A stretch of DNA of 64,000 nucleotides, taken from Solimicrobium sp043758755. Lineage in GTDB: Bacteria; Pseudomonadota; Gammaproteobacteria; Burkholderiales; Burkholderiaceae_D. Numbering within the stretch: the stretch's first letter is position 1; each line of letters opens with the position of its first letter. Location: positions 227,231 through 291,230 of the forward strand of contig JAYVMW010000012.1 of NCBI GenBank assembly GCA_043758755.1, given 5' to 3'. A model generated the notes under the pieces. That model was not told the origin of the DNA. It ran no database searches and saw only the letters and a list, made by a program, of their open reading frames with translations. The position numbers and the translations under genes were made by a program. Shown here one piece after another: positions 46,506 through 54,876 of this stretch.

Positions 46506-48707
46506 TCAGTCAGGCTCGACCTTGATGCGCACATCGCCAAGTCGTGGCACGGTGTCTGAACCCCACAACTGACGCTCGCGTATCCATGGCAACGGATAGG
46601 CAGGGTGGGGGCTGTCAAATTCGCGTGCCAGCCGGTGTCCTTCCCACATCGCCTGATTGGCCTGCATCGGCGCCTTGCAGTCACCAATGCGATAAATGTC
46701 CTTGATATCGTTGCCGCTCCATTCGGACTTGCGGGCCTTGAGCTCTTTCCAGAGTGCATCTTCGGAGCTGCGTGATGTCACCAGAATGACGGCGTCGATC
46801 TCGAGCTCAAAGTCGCCGCCATTATCCTGGCGTGGCACACTGCCGGGACTCGGACCGAGCAACTCTGGACCGAACTTGTAGGCATAACTCAAGGTAACTT
46901 TGCCCGGTTCGATTTTGGAGATCCAGTGATTGCGATAGGTCTTGACTCCCTTGGCAAACAGCAGCCGTTTGTTGTTGGGCAGCTCGAGCGTGAAGGCACT
47001 GTATTCGGCCACTTCCGAGGCATCACAGACATAGGTGACTTCCTTGCCCTGTTCAATCATCAGTTCGGTCAGTGAAATGCCGACAAAATGTCCTTCGGCA
47101 TCCAGTACCAGCACCCGTTTGCCGGGTACCGGCTTGCCGGCCACGATCTGGGCGGGCGTGAGCACGTAGGGCAGAGAGTCATCGGCGCCCGGTATCGGTC
47201 CGGTACCGGGTCCGATGCCATCGCCGCGCCACGAAGAGCCGGTAGCAATCACGACCCGGTCCGCGCCATATTGCAGCACCTCGTCGGCGCTCATTTTGCC
47301 CACGCCCAGATGAACTTCAACATTTTTCAGTTTGTTGAGCTGAATCTGGCGGTAGGTGATGACGCGGCTCCACTCATTCAAGCGCGGCAGTTTGGTGACC
47401 CATTTCCAGTGTCCGCCCAGTTCACTGTCGGCTTCGCGCAGGTGCACGTCGTAGCCGCGTTCACCGAGGATGCGCGCGCATTCCATGCCAGCCGGTCCGC
47501 CGCCTACCACCAGAACCGAATCGGTACTTTTGGTTTTTTCGAATTTTTCCGGATGCCAGCCGCGCCGGTATTCTTCGCCGATGGTCTGGTTCTGGGTGCA
47601 CATGATCTGTCCGGCCTGATTGAATTTGGAGACACAGATATTGCAGCCTATGCATTCACGAATGTCTTCCAGCCGACCTTCGTTGATTTTGTTGGGCAGG
47701 AACGGCTCGGCAATCGAGGGCCGCGCCGCGCCGATGATGTCGACCACGCCTTTATTGATCATGGCGACCATGTCGTCCGGGCTGGTGAAGCGTCCGTTGC
47801 CGACTACCGGAATATCCGGTCCGAGCGCAGACTTGCCCTGCACAATGAACGGCGTCATCCAGCCCGATTTGCGGAAGCGCGATGAACCGGCATCTTCGCC
47901 CCACTCAGCGTAGTCGCCAATTTTGAGCGCTACCAGATCGACCACCCCTTCCTTGCGAAACAGTTCCAGCAGGCGCAGGCCGTCTTCACTGGCTTCCACG
48001 CCTTCCGGTCCGTGCAGGGTATCCATTTCAAAACGGGTGGTGATGGCGCAGCGATCACCCAGATTGCGTTTGAGTCCGGTCAGCACTTCAAGAATGAAAC
48101 GCGCACGGTTTTCAAACGAGCCACCGTATTTGTCAGTACGAAAATTGTAGCGTGGCTCGAGAAACTGAATTGGCACTGTATCGTCGCCGGCCGACACTTC
48201 CAGCAGGTCGAAGCCGGCCTGTTCGGCGCGTTTGCCCGCTTCGATATACATATTGATGACAGCCTGAATGTCAGAGTGATCCATTTCTGAGCCATACACA
48301 TTGCGGGTGGCAAACATGGTGGACACGAACTGGCTGGGCGAGCGCCCGATTTCGCGCGACTCGAGGCACGGTGCATGGCCGCCGCTGTACCACAACTGAA
48401 TGCCGGCCAGCGCGCCGTGTTTGTGGGCCACGTCACACATATAACCCAGATTGGCCACGTCGCCCTGATCCCAGATGCGCGCCGATGTGTAGGGATATTC
48501 ATCGGCTTCCGGATGAATGGAACAGTATTCCGTAAACACCACGCCCCAGCCGCCCTCGGCCTTCATGCCGCGCAAATGCGCCTGCGCACCGGGCCGTTCC
48601 GAGCCAGGGCCTGCGCAATGGGAACTTTGGAAGAACCGGTTTCTGGACAGCTTCGGCCCGATCTTGATGGGCTCAAACAGAATGTCGTATTTAGGATCAC
48701 GCGCCAT
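46506..48707 (-). CDS. Trimethylamine/dimethylamine dehydrogenase-like flavoprotein
   Basis: The 733-residue product fits TMADH length and layout: an OYE-like FMN barrel, a 4Fe-4S motif CIGCNICV plus MCTQN, and an FAD/ADP domain (VVGGGPAG). Against the TMADH sequence as I recall it, Cys30 (flavin link, in SSHCAG), Tyr60, Trp264, Trp355 and Asp267 are kept, but Tyr169 is Ser, His172 is Asp and Tyr174 is Thr. The substrate may therefore be another tertiary or secondary amine. The ATG at 48707 has AGGGAGA upstream; the frame from 48830 only adds unrelated residues. It heads the etf operon and has a near-perfect sigma-54 promoter. Confidence 0.88.
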   Translation of the reverse strand: MARDPKYDILFEPIKIGPKLSRNRFFQSSHCAGPGSERPGAQAHLRGMKAEGGWGVVFTEYCSIHPEADEYPYTSARIWDQGDVANLGYMCDVAHKHGALAGIQLWYSGGHAPCLESREIGRSPSQFVSTMFATRNVYGSEMDHSDIQAVINMYIEAGKRAEQAGFDLLEVSAGDDTVPIQFLEPRYNFRTDKYGGSFENRARFILEVLTGLKRNLGDRCAITTRFEMDTLHGPEGVEASEDGLRLLELFRKEGVVDLVALKIGDYAEWGEDAGSSRFRKSGWMTPFIVQGKSALGPDIPVVGNGRFTSPDDMVAMINKGVVDIIGAARPSIAEPFLPNKINEGRLEDIRECIGCNICVSKFNQAGQIMCTQNQTIGEEYRRGWHPEKFEKTKSTDSVLVVGGGPAGMECARILGERGYDVHLREADSELGGHWKWVTKLPRLNEWSRVITYRQIQLNKLKNVEVHLGVGKMSADEVLQYGADRVVIATGSSWRGDGIGPGTGPIPGADDSLPYVLTPAQIVAGKPVPGKRVLVLDAEGHFVGISLTELMIEQGKEVTYVCDASEVAEYSAFTLELPNNKRLLFAKGVKTYRNHWISKIEPGKVTLSYAYKFGPELLGPSPGSVPRQDNGGDFELEIDAVILVTSRSSEDALWKELKARKSEWSGNDIKDIYRIGDCKAPMQANQAMWEGHRLAREFDSPHPAYPLPWIRERQLWGSDTVPRLGDVRIKVEPD

Positions 48708-48780
48708 GAAAAATCTCCCTGAAATCAATTGCGTTAAGAATCGGGTGCATTGAGCGACTTGCTTCGCTGGTGAGAACATC

Positions 48781-48796
48781 CGCAATTTACGTGCCA
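48781..48796 (-). promoter_or_regulatory. Sigma-54 (-24/-12) promoter of the dehydrogenase-Etf operon
   Basis: The minus strand reads TGGCACG-TAAA-TTGCG, GG and GC exactly 10 bases apart, matching consensus at every fixed position except the last. A start near 48770 gives a leader of about 63 nt to the ATG at 48707. This is the strongest of the four matches. Confidence 0.82.
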
Positions 48797-49090
48797 CATT
48801 TCGCCAAATGTAATTAACCATTCTTTTCAAGGGGTTATGGATTGGAATGGCGGATTGGTGTGGTCAGGTCGCTGCGCAAATACAGCAAGCGGTTGGGGCG
48901 CTACAAATTCGCAGCAGGCAGAGTGATCCATTTTTGGGCAAGCGTCAGCAGCATCGATCCGGCAGGTGTACTGGTTTTGCAACCATCACAGTGTGCTCAA
49001 CATTCTGGACTGTTGTGTATGGAGCTGTCTGATATTAAAAAATACAATGGCGCTCATTTGGCAATCTCAACTTTACTCATGGAGCAAGCA

Positions 49091-50398
49091 ATGACCAGTC
49101 CGGCCCAAAGCAATGCAGATTTAATGGCCAGAAGAACCAAAGCAATACCACGCGCAATCGGCAATGCGCATGCGCTGTTCGCCGCCAGGGCGTTGAACAG
49201 TGAAATCTGGGACGTCGAGGGAAAGCGTTATATCGATTTTTGCGCCGGGATTGCGGTATTGAATACCGGGCATGGTCATCCCAGAGTGCTCGAAGCGATC
49301 AGCAACCAACTACCCAATTTCAGCCATACCTGTTTTCAGGTGATGGCCTATGAATCGTATGTGGAGCTGGCCGAACGGGTCGCGCAACTGGCGCCAGGCA
49401 GCTTCCCGAAAAAAGCCTTCTTTATGTCGACCGGTGCCGAAGCCATCGAAAACGCCATCAAACTGGCGCGCGCCTTTACCAACCGCTCCGCAATTATTTC
49501 GTTCAATGGCGCCTTCCACGGCAGAACCATGTTCGCACTGGCATTGACCGGCAAGGTCGATCCCTATAAAACCGGATTTGGACCGATGCCAGGCGAGGTG
49601 TATCACGCGCCATACCCTTCAGATGTGCATGGCATCAGCGTCGATGATGCGATCGGCGGTATTGAAAAACTGTTTAAAAACGATGTCGACCCCAACCGGG
49701 TTGCGGCGATTTTTGTTGAGCCAGTCCAGGGTGAGGGCGGCTTCATACCAGGTTCAGGAGATTTTTTTCGGCGTCTGCGCGCCTTGTGTGACCGGCATGG
49801 CATTTTAATGGTGGCCGATGAAATCCAGACTGGTGTGGCCCGTACCGGGAAAATCTTTGCGATGGAACATTTTGGCGTGGTTCCGGATTTGACGACCATG
49901 GCAAAGGGACTCGGTGGCGGCATGCCGATATCGGCAGTGGTCGGTCGCGCCGACGTGCTGGATTTTTGCAAGCCCGGTGCGCTGGGCAGCACCTATGCGG
50001 GCCACCCGCTGGCCTGCACTGCTGCGCTGGCAGTACTGGATATTGTGCGGGATGAAAATCTGTGTGAACGCAGTCTGATCATCGGCGAGCAGCTGCGATC
50101 TTATTTTGGTGCACTGTCCGAGCGGTTTAATTGCATCGGCGATGTGCGCGGACTGGGTGCCATGACGGCCATCGAATTTTTTCATGATGGCGACAAATCC
50201 AGACCGGCACCGGAAATTGCCAATGCGCTCAAGACCGAAGCTGCTCAACGCGGCTTGCTGCTGCTGACCTGTGGTATCTACGGCAACGTACTGCGCATCA
50301 TGACACCACTGACGATTCCATACCCTGTGTTGCAGGAAGGGCTGGAAATTATTGGCACAGTCATGGCAGATCTGGTTGCACAACAGGTCGCCGCTTAA
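49091..50398 (+). CDS. Class III omega-amino acid aminotransferase (GabT/DavT-like)
   Basis: A 435-residue PLP enzyme of the 4-aminobutyrate/5-aminovalerate aminotransferase group: FCAGIAVLNTGHGHP, STGAEAIENAIKLAR, SFNGAFHGRT, ADEIQTGVARTG and the PLP lysine in MAKGLGGGMP. The ATG at 49091 has GGAG upstream; the frame from 48842 carries an N-terminal extension with no homology. With glutaryl-CoA dehydrogenase and a semialdehyde dehydrogenase downstream, 5-aminovalerate (lysine pathway) is the favoured substrate, with GABA an alternative. The second product is glutamate from 2-oxoglutarate. Confidence 0.87.
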   Translation: MTSPAQSNADLMARRTKAIPRAIGNAHALFAARALNSEIWDVEGKRYIDFCAGIAVLNTGHGHPRVLEAISNQLPNFSHTCFQVMAYESYVELAERVAQLAPGSFPKKAFFMSTGAEAIENAIKLARAFTNRSAIISFNGAFHGRTMFALALTGKVDPYKTGFGPMPGEVYHAPYPSDVHGISVDDAIGGIEKLFKNDVDPNRVAAIFVEPVQGEGGFIPGSGDFFRRLRALCDRHGILMVADEIQTGVARTGKIFAMEHFGVVPDLTTMAKGLGGGMPISAVVGRADVLDFCKPGALGSTYAGHPLACTAALAVLDIVRDENLCERSLIIGEQLRSYFGALSERFNCIGDVRGLGAMTAIEFFHDGDKSRPAPEIANALKTEAAQRGLLLLTCGIYGNVLRIMTPLTIPYPVLQEGLEIIGTVMADLVAQQVAA

Positions 50399-50431
50399 CT
50401 CGCAACAAAAATTCAAACTACCAAGGCAAAC

Positions 50432-51616
50432 ATGAAAAATAAATTCAACTGGGACGACCCGCTGCTGTTAGCAGCACAACTGACTGACGAAGAAAACATG
50501 GTGCGCGAATCAGCGTATCGCTACGCTCAGGACAAACTGGCACCGCGCGTGCTGGAATCGTTCCGGCATGAAGTGACTGATCAGCATATTTTCAGGGAAA
50601 TGGGTGAACTGGGTCTGCTCGGCGCCATGATCCCGGCCGAATATGGTGGCTCCGGCTTGAACTATGTCAGCTATGGCCTCATCGCGCGTGAAGTCGAACG
50701 GGTTGATTCGGGCTTTCGGTCCATGATGAGCGTGCAGTCCTCGCTGGTAATGTGGCCGATCTATAAATTCGCCAGTGAAGAGCAGAAGCAGAAATATCTG
50801 CCGCGCCTGGTTACCGGCGAACTGATCGGCTGCTTTGGCCTGACCGAGCCGAATCACGGATCCGATCCGGGCAGCATGGTCACGCGCGCGCGCAAGGTGG
50901 AGGGCGGCTACAAGCTGTCCGGTGCAAAAATGTGGATTACCAACGCTCCGATCGCCGATGTGTTTGTGGTGTGGGCCAAGGACGATGAAGGTGCAATTCG
51001 CGGTTTCGTGCTTGAAGCCGGCTGGAAGGGACTGTCTGCTCCGGCCATCCATGGCAAGGTCGGCCTGCGCACTTCCATCACCGGTGAAATCGTGATGGAT
51101 GAAGTGTTCTGCCCGGAAGAAAATGCCTTTCCCGAAGTGCGCGGTCTGAAGGGGCCGTTTACCTGTCTGGATTCGGCGCGTTACGGTATCTCATGGGGTG
51201 CGCTGGGTGCGGCGGAAGACTGCTGGCACATTGCCCGGCAATATGTGCTGGACCGCAAACAGTTCGGACGTCCGCTGGCGGCCAACCAGCTCATCCAGTT
51301 AAAGCTGGCCAACATGCAGACCGACATCACACTGGCACTGCAGGGTTGCCTGCGTTTGGGGCGCATGAAAGACGAAGGCACGGCCTCGGTTGAAATTACC
51401 TCCATGATGAAACGTAATTCCTGCACCAAAGCGCTCGATATCGCGCGGGTAGCCAGAGACATGTTGGGTGGTAACGGCATTTCGGATGAATTTGGCGTGA
51501 TCCGTCACATGGTGAATCTGGAAGTGGTCAATACCTACGAGGGTACCAACGACATCCATGCGCTCATACTTGGACGTGCACAGACTGGCATTCAGGCGTT
51601 TCAGGCTGATCGTTGA
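50432..51616 (+). CDS. gcdH: Glutaryl-CoA dehydrogenase
   Basis: A 394-residue acyl-CoA dehydrogenase. The run around FGLTEPNHGSDPGSM, WITNAP, MLGGNGISDEFGVIRH, and the catalytic Glu in NTYEGTNDIHALILGRA are those of glutaryl-CoA dehydrogenase, which makes crotonyl-CoA with loss of CO2 and passes electrons to ETF. The neighbouring aminotransferase and aldehyde dehydrogenase would lead 5-aminovalerate to glutarate, but a glutarate-activating enzyme is not in the window. The ETF encoded at 42.4-46.4 kb may serve it, though ETFs are shared by many dehydrogenases. Confidence 0.92.
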   Translation: MKNKFNWDDPLLLAAQLTDEENMVRESAYRYAQDKLAPRVLESFRHEVTDQHIFREMGELGLLGAMIPAEYGGSGLNYVSYGLIAREVERVDSGFRSMMSVQSSLVMWPIYKFASEEQKQKYLPRLVTGELIGCFGLTEPNHGSDPGSMVTRARKVEGGYKLSGAKMWITNAPIADVFVVWAKDDEGAIRGFVLEAGWKGLSAPAIHGKVGLRTSITGEIVMDEVFCPEENAFPEVRGLKGPFTCLDSARYGISWGALGAAEDCWHIARQYVLDRKQFGRPLAANQLIQLKLANMQTDITLALQGCLRLGRMKDEGTASVEITSMMKRNSCTKALDIARVARDMLGGNGISDEFGVIRHMVNLEVVNTYEGTNDIHALILGRAQTGIQAFQADR

Positions 51617-51657
51617 ACGTCTGCCGAATTTTTGTGGGTCTGATCTGAAAGCGGGTT

Positions 51658-53088
51658 ATGAATCAAAATTTTATTGACGGTAAATTTGTCAGCGCTGCTG
51701 CAGCCAAACGCAATATCAATCCATCCAACACGGATGACATCGTCGGCGAATATGCGCAGGCCGACCATGCTCAAACGGAGGCTGCGATTGCCGCTGCGCA
51801 TGGTGCGTTTCCTGACTGGGCGCTTGGAAATGTGCAGCTGCGCTCGGAAATGCTGGAGCGGATTGGCACCGAACTGCTGGCCAGAAAAGAAGAGCTGGGC
51901 CGGTTGCTGTCCCGCGAAGAAGGCAAGACGTTGGCCGAAGGTACAGGTGAAGTGACCCGCGCTGCGCAGATCTTCAAATTTTACGCCGCTGAAGTGCTGC
52001 GCCAGCGCGGTGAGCGGATTGCGTCGATTCGTTCCGGCGTGGATGTCGAGGTCACGCGCGAACCGGTGGGTGTCATCGGCATCATCACGCCCTGGAATTT
52101 CCCCATGGCGATTCCGGCCTGGAAAATAGCTCCGGCACTGGCTTACGGCAATACGGTGGTGTTCAAACCGGCTGATCTGGTGCCAGGGTCGGCATGGGCC
52201 CTGACTGAAATTATCAGCAGGTCCGGGTTGCCGCCCGGCGTGTTCAATCTGGTCATGGGACGTGGCAGCGTGGTTGGCCAGGCCATGCTCGACAGCAAAC
52301 TGGTGAATGCGATTACCTTTACCGGCTCGGTTGGGACCGGAAAAACCGTTCTCACTGCCACGGCAGCGCGCATGGCCAAGGCGCAGATTGAAATGGGTGG
52401 CAAAAATCCGATGCTGGTACTTGACGACGCCGATCTGGATGTGGCGGTCAACTGTGCGGTGCAGTCGGCCTTTTATTCCACTGGCCAGCGCTGCACTGCG
52501 GCCAGCCGCATTATTGTGCAAAAAGGTATTTATAACCGGTTTATCGACGCCGTTACCCGCCGCATGTCATTGCTGCGGGTTGACGACGCCTTAAAAGTCG
52601 GTACCGATATCGGCCCGGTGGTTGATCTGGCGCAGTTAAATCAGGATCTGGACTACATCAAGGTCGGACAGCAGGAAGGGGCCAGACTGGTGACTGGCGG
52701 CAAACAGGTGTCGCGTGACACCAAAGGTTTTTATCTGACGCCGGCATTGTTTGCCGATGCGACCAACCAGATGATTATTGCGCGTCATGAAATTTTCGGC
52801 CCGGTTGCCTGTGTCATTCCGGCCAACGATTATGAAGAGGCGCTGGCAATGGCCAATGATTCGGAGTTCGGGCTGTCCTCCGGAATCTGTACTACCTCCC
52901 TGAAGTACGCAACCCATTTCAGGCGCCACAGTGAATCGGGTATGGTCATGGTTAATGTGCCGACTGCCGGGGTGGATTACCATGTTCCGTTTGGCGGTCG
53001 CAAGGGCTCCAGTTATGGGTCGAGGGAGCAGGGCACTTATGCGGCCGAATTTTTCACAACGGTCAAAACTGCGTATACGATGGCATAG
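51658..53088 (+). CDS. Semialdehyde dehydrogenase (glutarate/succinate/2-oxoglutarate type)
   Basis: A 476-residue NAD(P) aldehyde dehydrogenase: ITPWNFPMAIPAWKIAPALA, FTGSVGTGK, Glu in IEMGGKNPML, catalytic Cys in STGQRCTAASR, and C-terminal GVDYHVPFGGRKGSSYG. That ending is most like 2-oxoglutarate-semialdehyde dehydrogenases, but its place after gcdH and a GabT/DavT-like gene makes glutarate or succinate semialdehyde likely. No strong ribosome site is seen before the ATG; 41 bp separate it from gcdH. A palindrome covers its stop codon. Confidence 0.82.
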   Translation: MNQNFIDGKFVSAAAAKRNINPSNTDDIVGEYAQADHAQTEAAIAAAHGAFPDWALGNVQLRSEMLERIGTELLARKEELGRLLSREEGKTLAEGTGEVTRAAQIFKFYAAEVLRQRGERIASIRSGVDVEVTREPVGVIGIITPWNFPMAIPAWKIAPALAYGNTVVFKPADLVPGSAWALTEIISRSGLPPGVFNLVMGRGSVVGQAMLDSKLVNAITFTGSVGTGKTVLTATAARMAKAQIEMGGKNPMLVLDDADLDVAVNCAVQSAFYSTGQRCTAASRIIVQKGIYNRFIDAVTRRMSLLRVDDALKVGTDIGPVVDLAQLNQDLDYIKVGQQEGARLVTGGKQVSRDTKGFYLTPALFADATNQMIIARHEIFGPVACVIPANDYEEALAMANDSEFGLSSGICTTSLKYATHFRRHSESGMVMVNVPTAGVDYHVPFGGRKGSSYGSREQGTYAAEFFTTVKTAYTMA

Positions 53089-53105
53089 GGGTCTGTCAGA
53101 CCCCT
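53087..53105. terminator. Palindromic hairpin at the end of the semialdehyde dehydrogenase gene
   Basis: AGGGGTCTG-T-CAGACCCCT is a near-perfect palindrome that begins at the stop codon and ends just before the convergent MocR gene stop. It has no T-run; a bidirectional termination or mRNA-end role is likely. Confidence 0.5.
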
Positions 53106-53107
53106 GC

Positions 53108-54505
53108 TCATTGGTTACTTTGTCGGCGGATGAATTCAAACAGGTCCGGTTCGTCAGAAAACCCGACGTTAAAGCGCATCCAGGCCGAAGCGCGGCCATC
53201 GGTCATGAACAGGTGACCGGGTGCGAGCAGTATGTTTTTTTCGAGTGCGGCATTACATAACACCGACGAATCTTCATAATCTTTATGGCGTGCCCAGATG
53301 AACAGTCCTGCAAACGGATCGGTAAACAGTTCCAGTCCGGCCTGCACCAACCGGTTGCCGACCTGTTCCTGCGCCTGGGTGAGTCGTTCATTGAGAGACT
53401 TGATTTGCTTGCGATAGCGCCCTTCGTTGAGAATTTCCAGAGTCAGGCTCTCGGTGACTTCGGAGGAAGTCAGGCCGGTCATCATTTTGATCTGAGTCAG
53501 ATCTTCAATCGCATCCGGATCGGCTGCGATGAACCCGACCCGCAGGCGCGGCGAGATGGATTTTGAAAAGCTGTTGATGTAAATGACACGGCGCAGCTGA
53601 TCCAGGCAGGCCAGACTGCGGCGCGCCTGGGTATCGAGATCGGCGCACACGTCATCTTCGACGATGATAAAGTCAAACCGGTCGGCCAGCTGCAAGACGC
53701 GGTGGCCGGTATTGGCGCTGTAACTGGCGCCGGTTGGATTATGCAGGCGCGGATTGGTAAAGAAAGCGCGTGGCCGGTGCTGGTCTGCAAGTTGTTCCAG
53801 TGCTGCCAGATCGGGTCCGGTTGGTGCCCAGGGTACGCCGATCAGTTTTGCGCCGCGTGCGCGCAGGTTTGACATGCTCACACTGTACCCGGGTTCATCG
53901 ACCAGCACCGTGTCGCCGGGTCGCAGCAGATATTGTGAAACCAGTTCCAGGGCGTGACTGGCGCCGGTGGTCATCAGGATCTGATCGGGCGCCGCCGCAA
54001 TTTCCCGTTCCGCCAGCCAGTCGGCTATTTTCAGGCGCAGTTTGCCCAACCCTTTCGGCAGTCCGTAGCCACTGCCATGCAAGGCGGGCTTGCCGGCCAG
54101 ACTGCGCATGCTGCGGCGCAGGATTTCTTCATCAACCCAGTGGTCCGGGACCCAGCCATAGCCGGGAGTATGGTCGGCACTGGCATCTTCCCAGACTTTG
54201 CGCACAAACCAGAGCGGGTCAAAGCGAATATTGCGCAGCGACTGCTGTGGTTCGCGATACAGGCTGCGTGGCACATTGCGAACGAAAAATCCGGAACTTT
54301 GTCGTGGTACCAGAAACCCTTCCGCAACCAACCGGTCGTAGGCTTCAACGACGGTGGAGGAACTGACTTTCTGCAGGTCGGCAAATTGCCGGATTGAAGG
54401 AACCTTGCTGCCGGCGCGCAGTTTTTGCTGTTCGATTAACGCCTTCATTTTTTCAACGATCTGTACTACCAGCGGAAGCGAACTATCGGGATCAAGTGAG
54501 AACAT
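53108..54505 (-). CDS. MocR-type regulator (GntR HTH plus aminotransferase-like domain)
   Basis: The N-terminal GntR winged helix (LVVQIVEKMKALIEQQKLRAGSKVPSIRQ, with STVVEAYDRLVAEGFL as recognition helix) is joined to a fold-type I aminotransferase domain with the PLP lysine in SFSKSISPRLRVG. At 465 residues it is a standard MocR/PdxR-like protein. PLP-bound regulators of this kind often control vitamin B6, GABA or amino-acid genes next to them; here it faces the aminotransferase cassette tail-to-tail, so control of that cassette is possible but not shown. Confidence 0.88.
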   Translation of the reverse strand: MFSLDPDSSLPLVVQIVEKMKALIEQQKLRAGSKVPSIRQFADLQKVSSSTVVEAYDRLVAEGFLVPRQSSGFFVRNVPRSLYREPQQSLRNIRFDPLWFVRKVWEDASADHTPGYGWVPDHWVDEEILRRSMRSLAGKPALHGSGYGLPKGLGKLRLKIADWLAEREIAAAPDQILMTTGASHALELVSQYLLRPGDTVLVDEPGYSVSMSNLRARGAKLIGVPWAPTGPDLAALEQLADQHRPRAFFTNPRLHNPTGASYSANTGHRVLQLADRFDFIIVEDDVCADLDTQARRSLACLDQLRRVIYINSFSKSISPRLRVGFIAADPDAIEDLTQIKMMTGLTSSEVTESLTLEILNEGRYRKQIKSLNERLTQAQEQVGNRLVQAGLELFTDPFAGLFIWARHKDYEDSSVLCNAALEKNILLAPGHLFMTDGRASAWMRFNVGFSDEPDLFEFIRRQSNQ

Positions 54506-54612
54506 GTCAGCTCTGTCTATTCAGGATGCACGGATTGTAGCTGATGCGATTGTAAAAACCTAGGCGGTCATTGAGCATCTGCGAGCGTTGCCGCGCTGTG
54601 TTGTGCGTGCTA

Positions 54613-54629
54613 GTATTACTTGGTATTAC
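54613..54629 (+). promoter_or_regulatory. Direct repeat ahead of the VapBC operon
   Basis: GTATTAC occurs twice, 10 bp apart (54613-54619 and 54623-54629), directly before the GGAGG ribosome site of the antitoxin gene. Antitoxin autoregulation at such short repeats is usual, so this is a candidate operator; no -35/-10 pair is obvious. Confidence 0.35.
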
Positions 54630-54642
54630 ATTGGAGGATGAT

Positions 54643-54876
54643 ATGGAATTTACTTCAGTAACCAGCAAAGGGCAGGTAACAATCCCTAAAGATGTGCGCC
54701 AGCAGCTGGGAATCCGGAAAGGCACGCGCATTGAGTTCCAATTGGTCGGTGATCATGTCGAAATGCGAGTCAAGACATCACCAGGCGACGTTGCAGAAAG
54801 CGGATTCGGTATGCTGAAGAGTTCGTTGCCTGCTGTGCCAGTTGATCTGGATCCGGCCAGAGTGATCAAGAGATGA
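54643..54876 (+). CDS. vapB: AbrB/MazE-type antitoxin (VapB)
   Basis: The 77-residue protein starts MEFTSVTSKGQVTIPKDVRQ, the swapped-hairpin AbrB DNA-binding motif, and has a C-terminal tail ending in ARVIKR that would bind the toxin. GGAGG precedes the ATG at 54643; the frame from 54571 is an extension without a ribosome site. It overlaps the toxin gene by 4 nt. Confidence 0.9.
   Translation: MEFTSVTSKGQVTIPKDVRQQLGIRKGTRIEFQLVGDHVEMRVKTSPGDVAESGFGMLKSSLPAVPVDLDPARVIKR

Noticed and set aside
48708..48830. N-terminal extension of the TMADH-like frame
   Set aside because: It would run over the sigma-54 promoter and ribosome site; MARDPKYDILF at 48707 matches the family's N terminus.
48850..48875. 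Possible plus-strand sigma-54 site before the aminotransferase
   Set aside because: GG-N10-GC spacing occurs (TGGTCAGG...TGCG), but the conserved CACG and TTGC positions are mostly absent.
48842..49090. N-terminal extension of the aminotransferase frame
   Set aside because: It has no homology to the family, lacks a ribosome site and contains the upstream region of the divergent operon; the ATG at 49091 with GGAG fits better.
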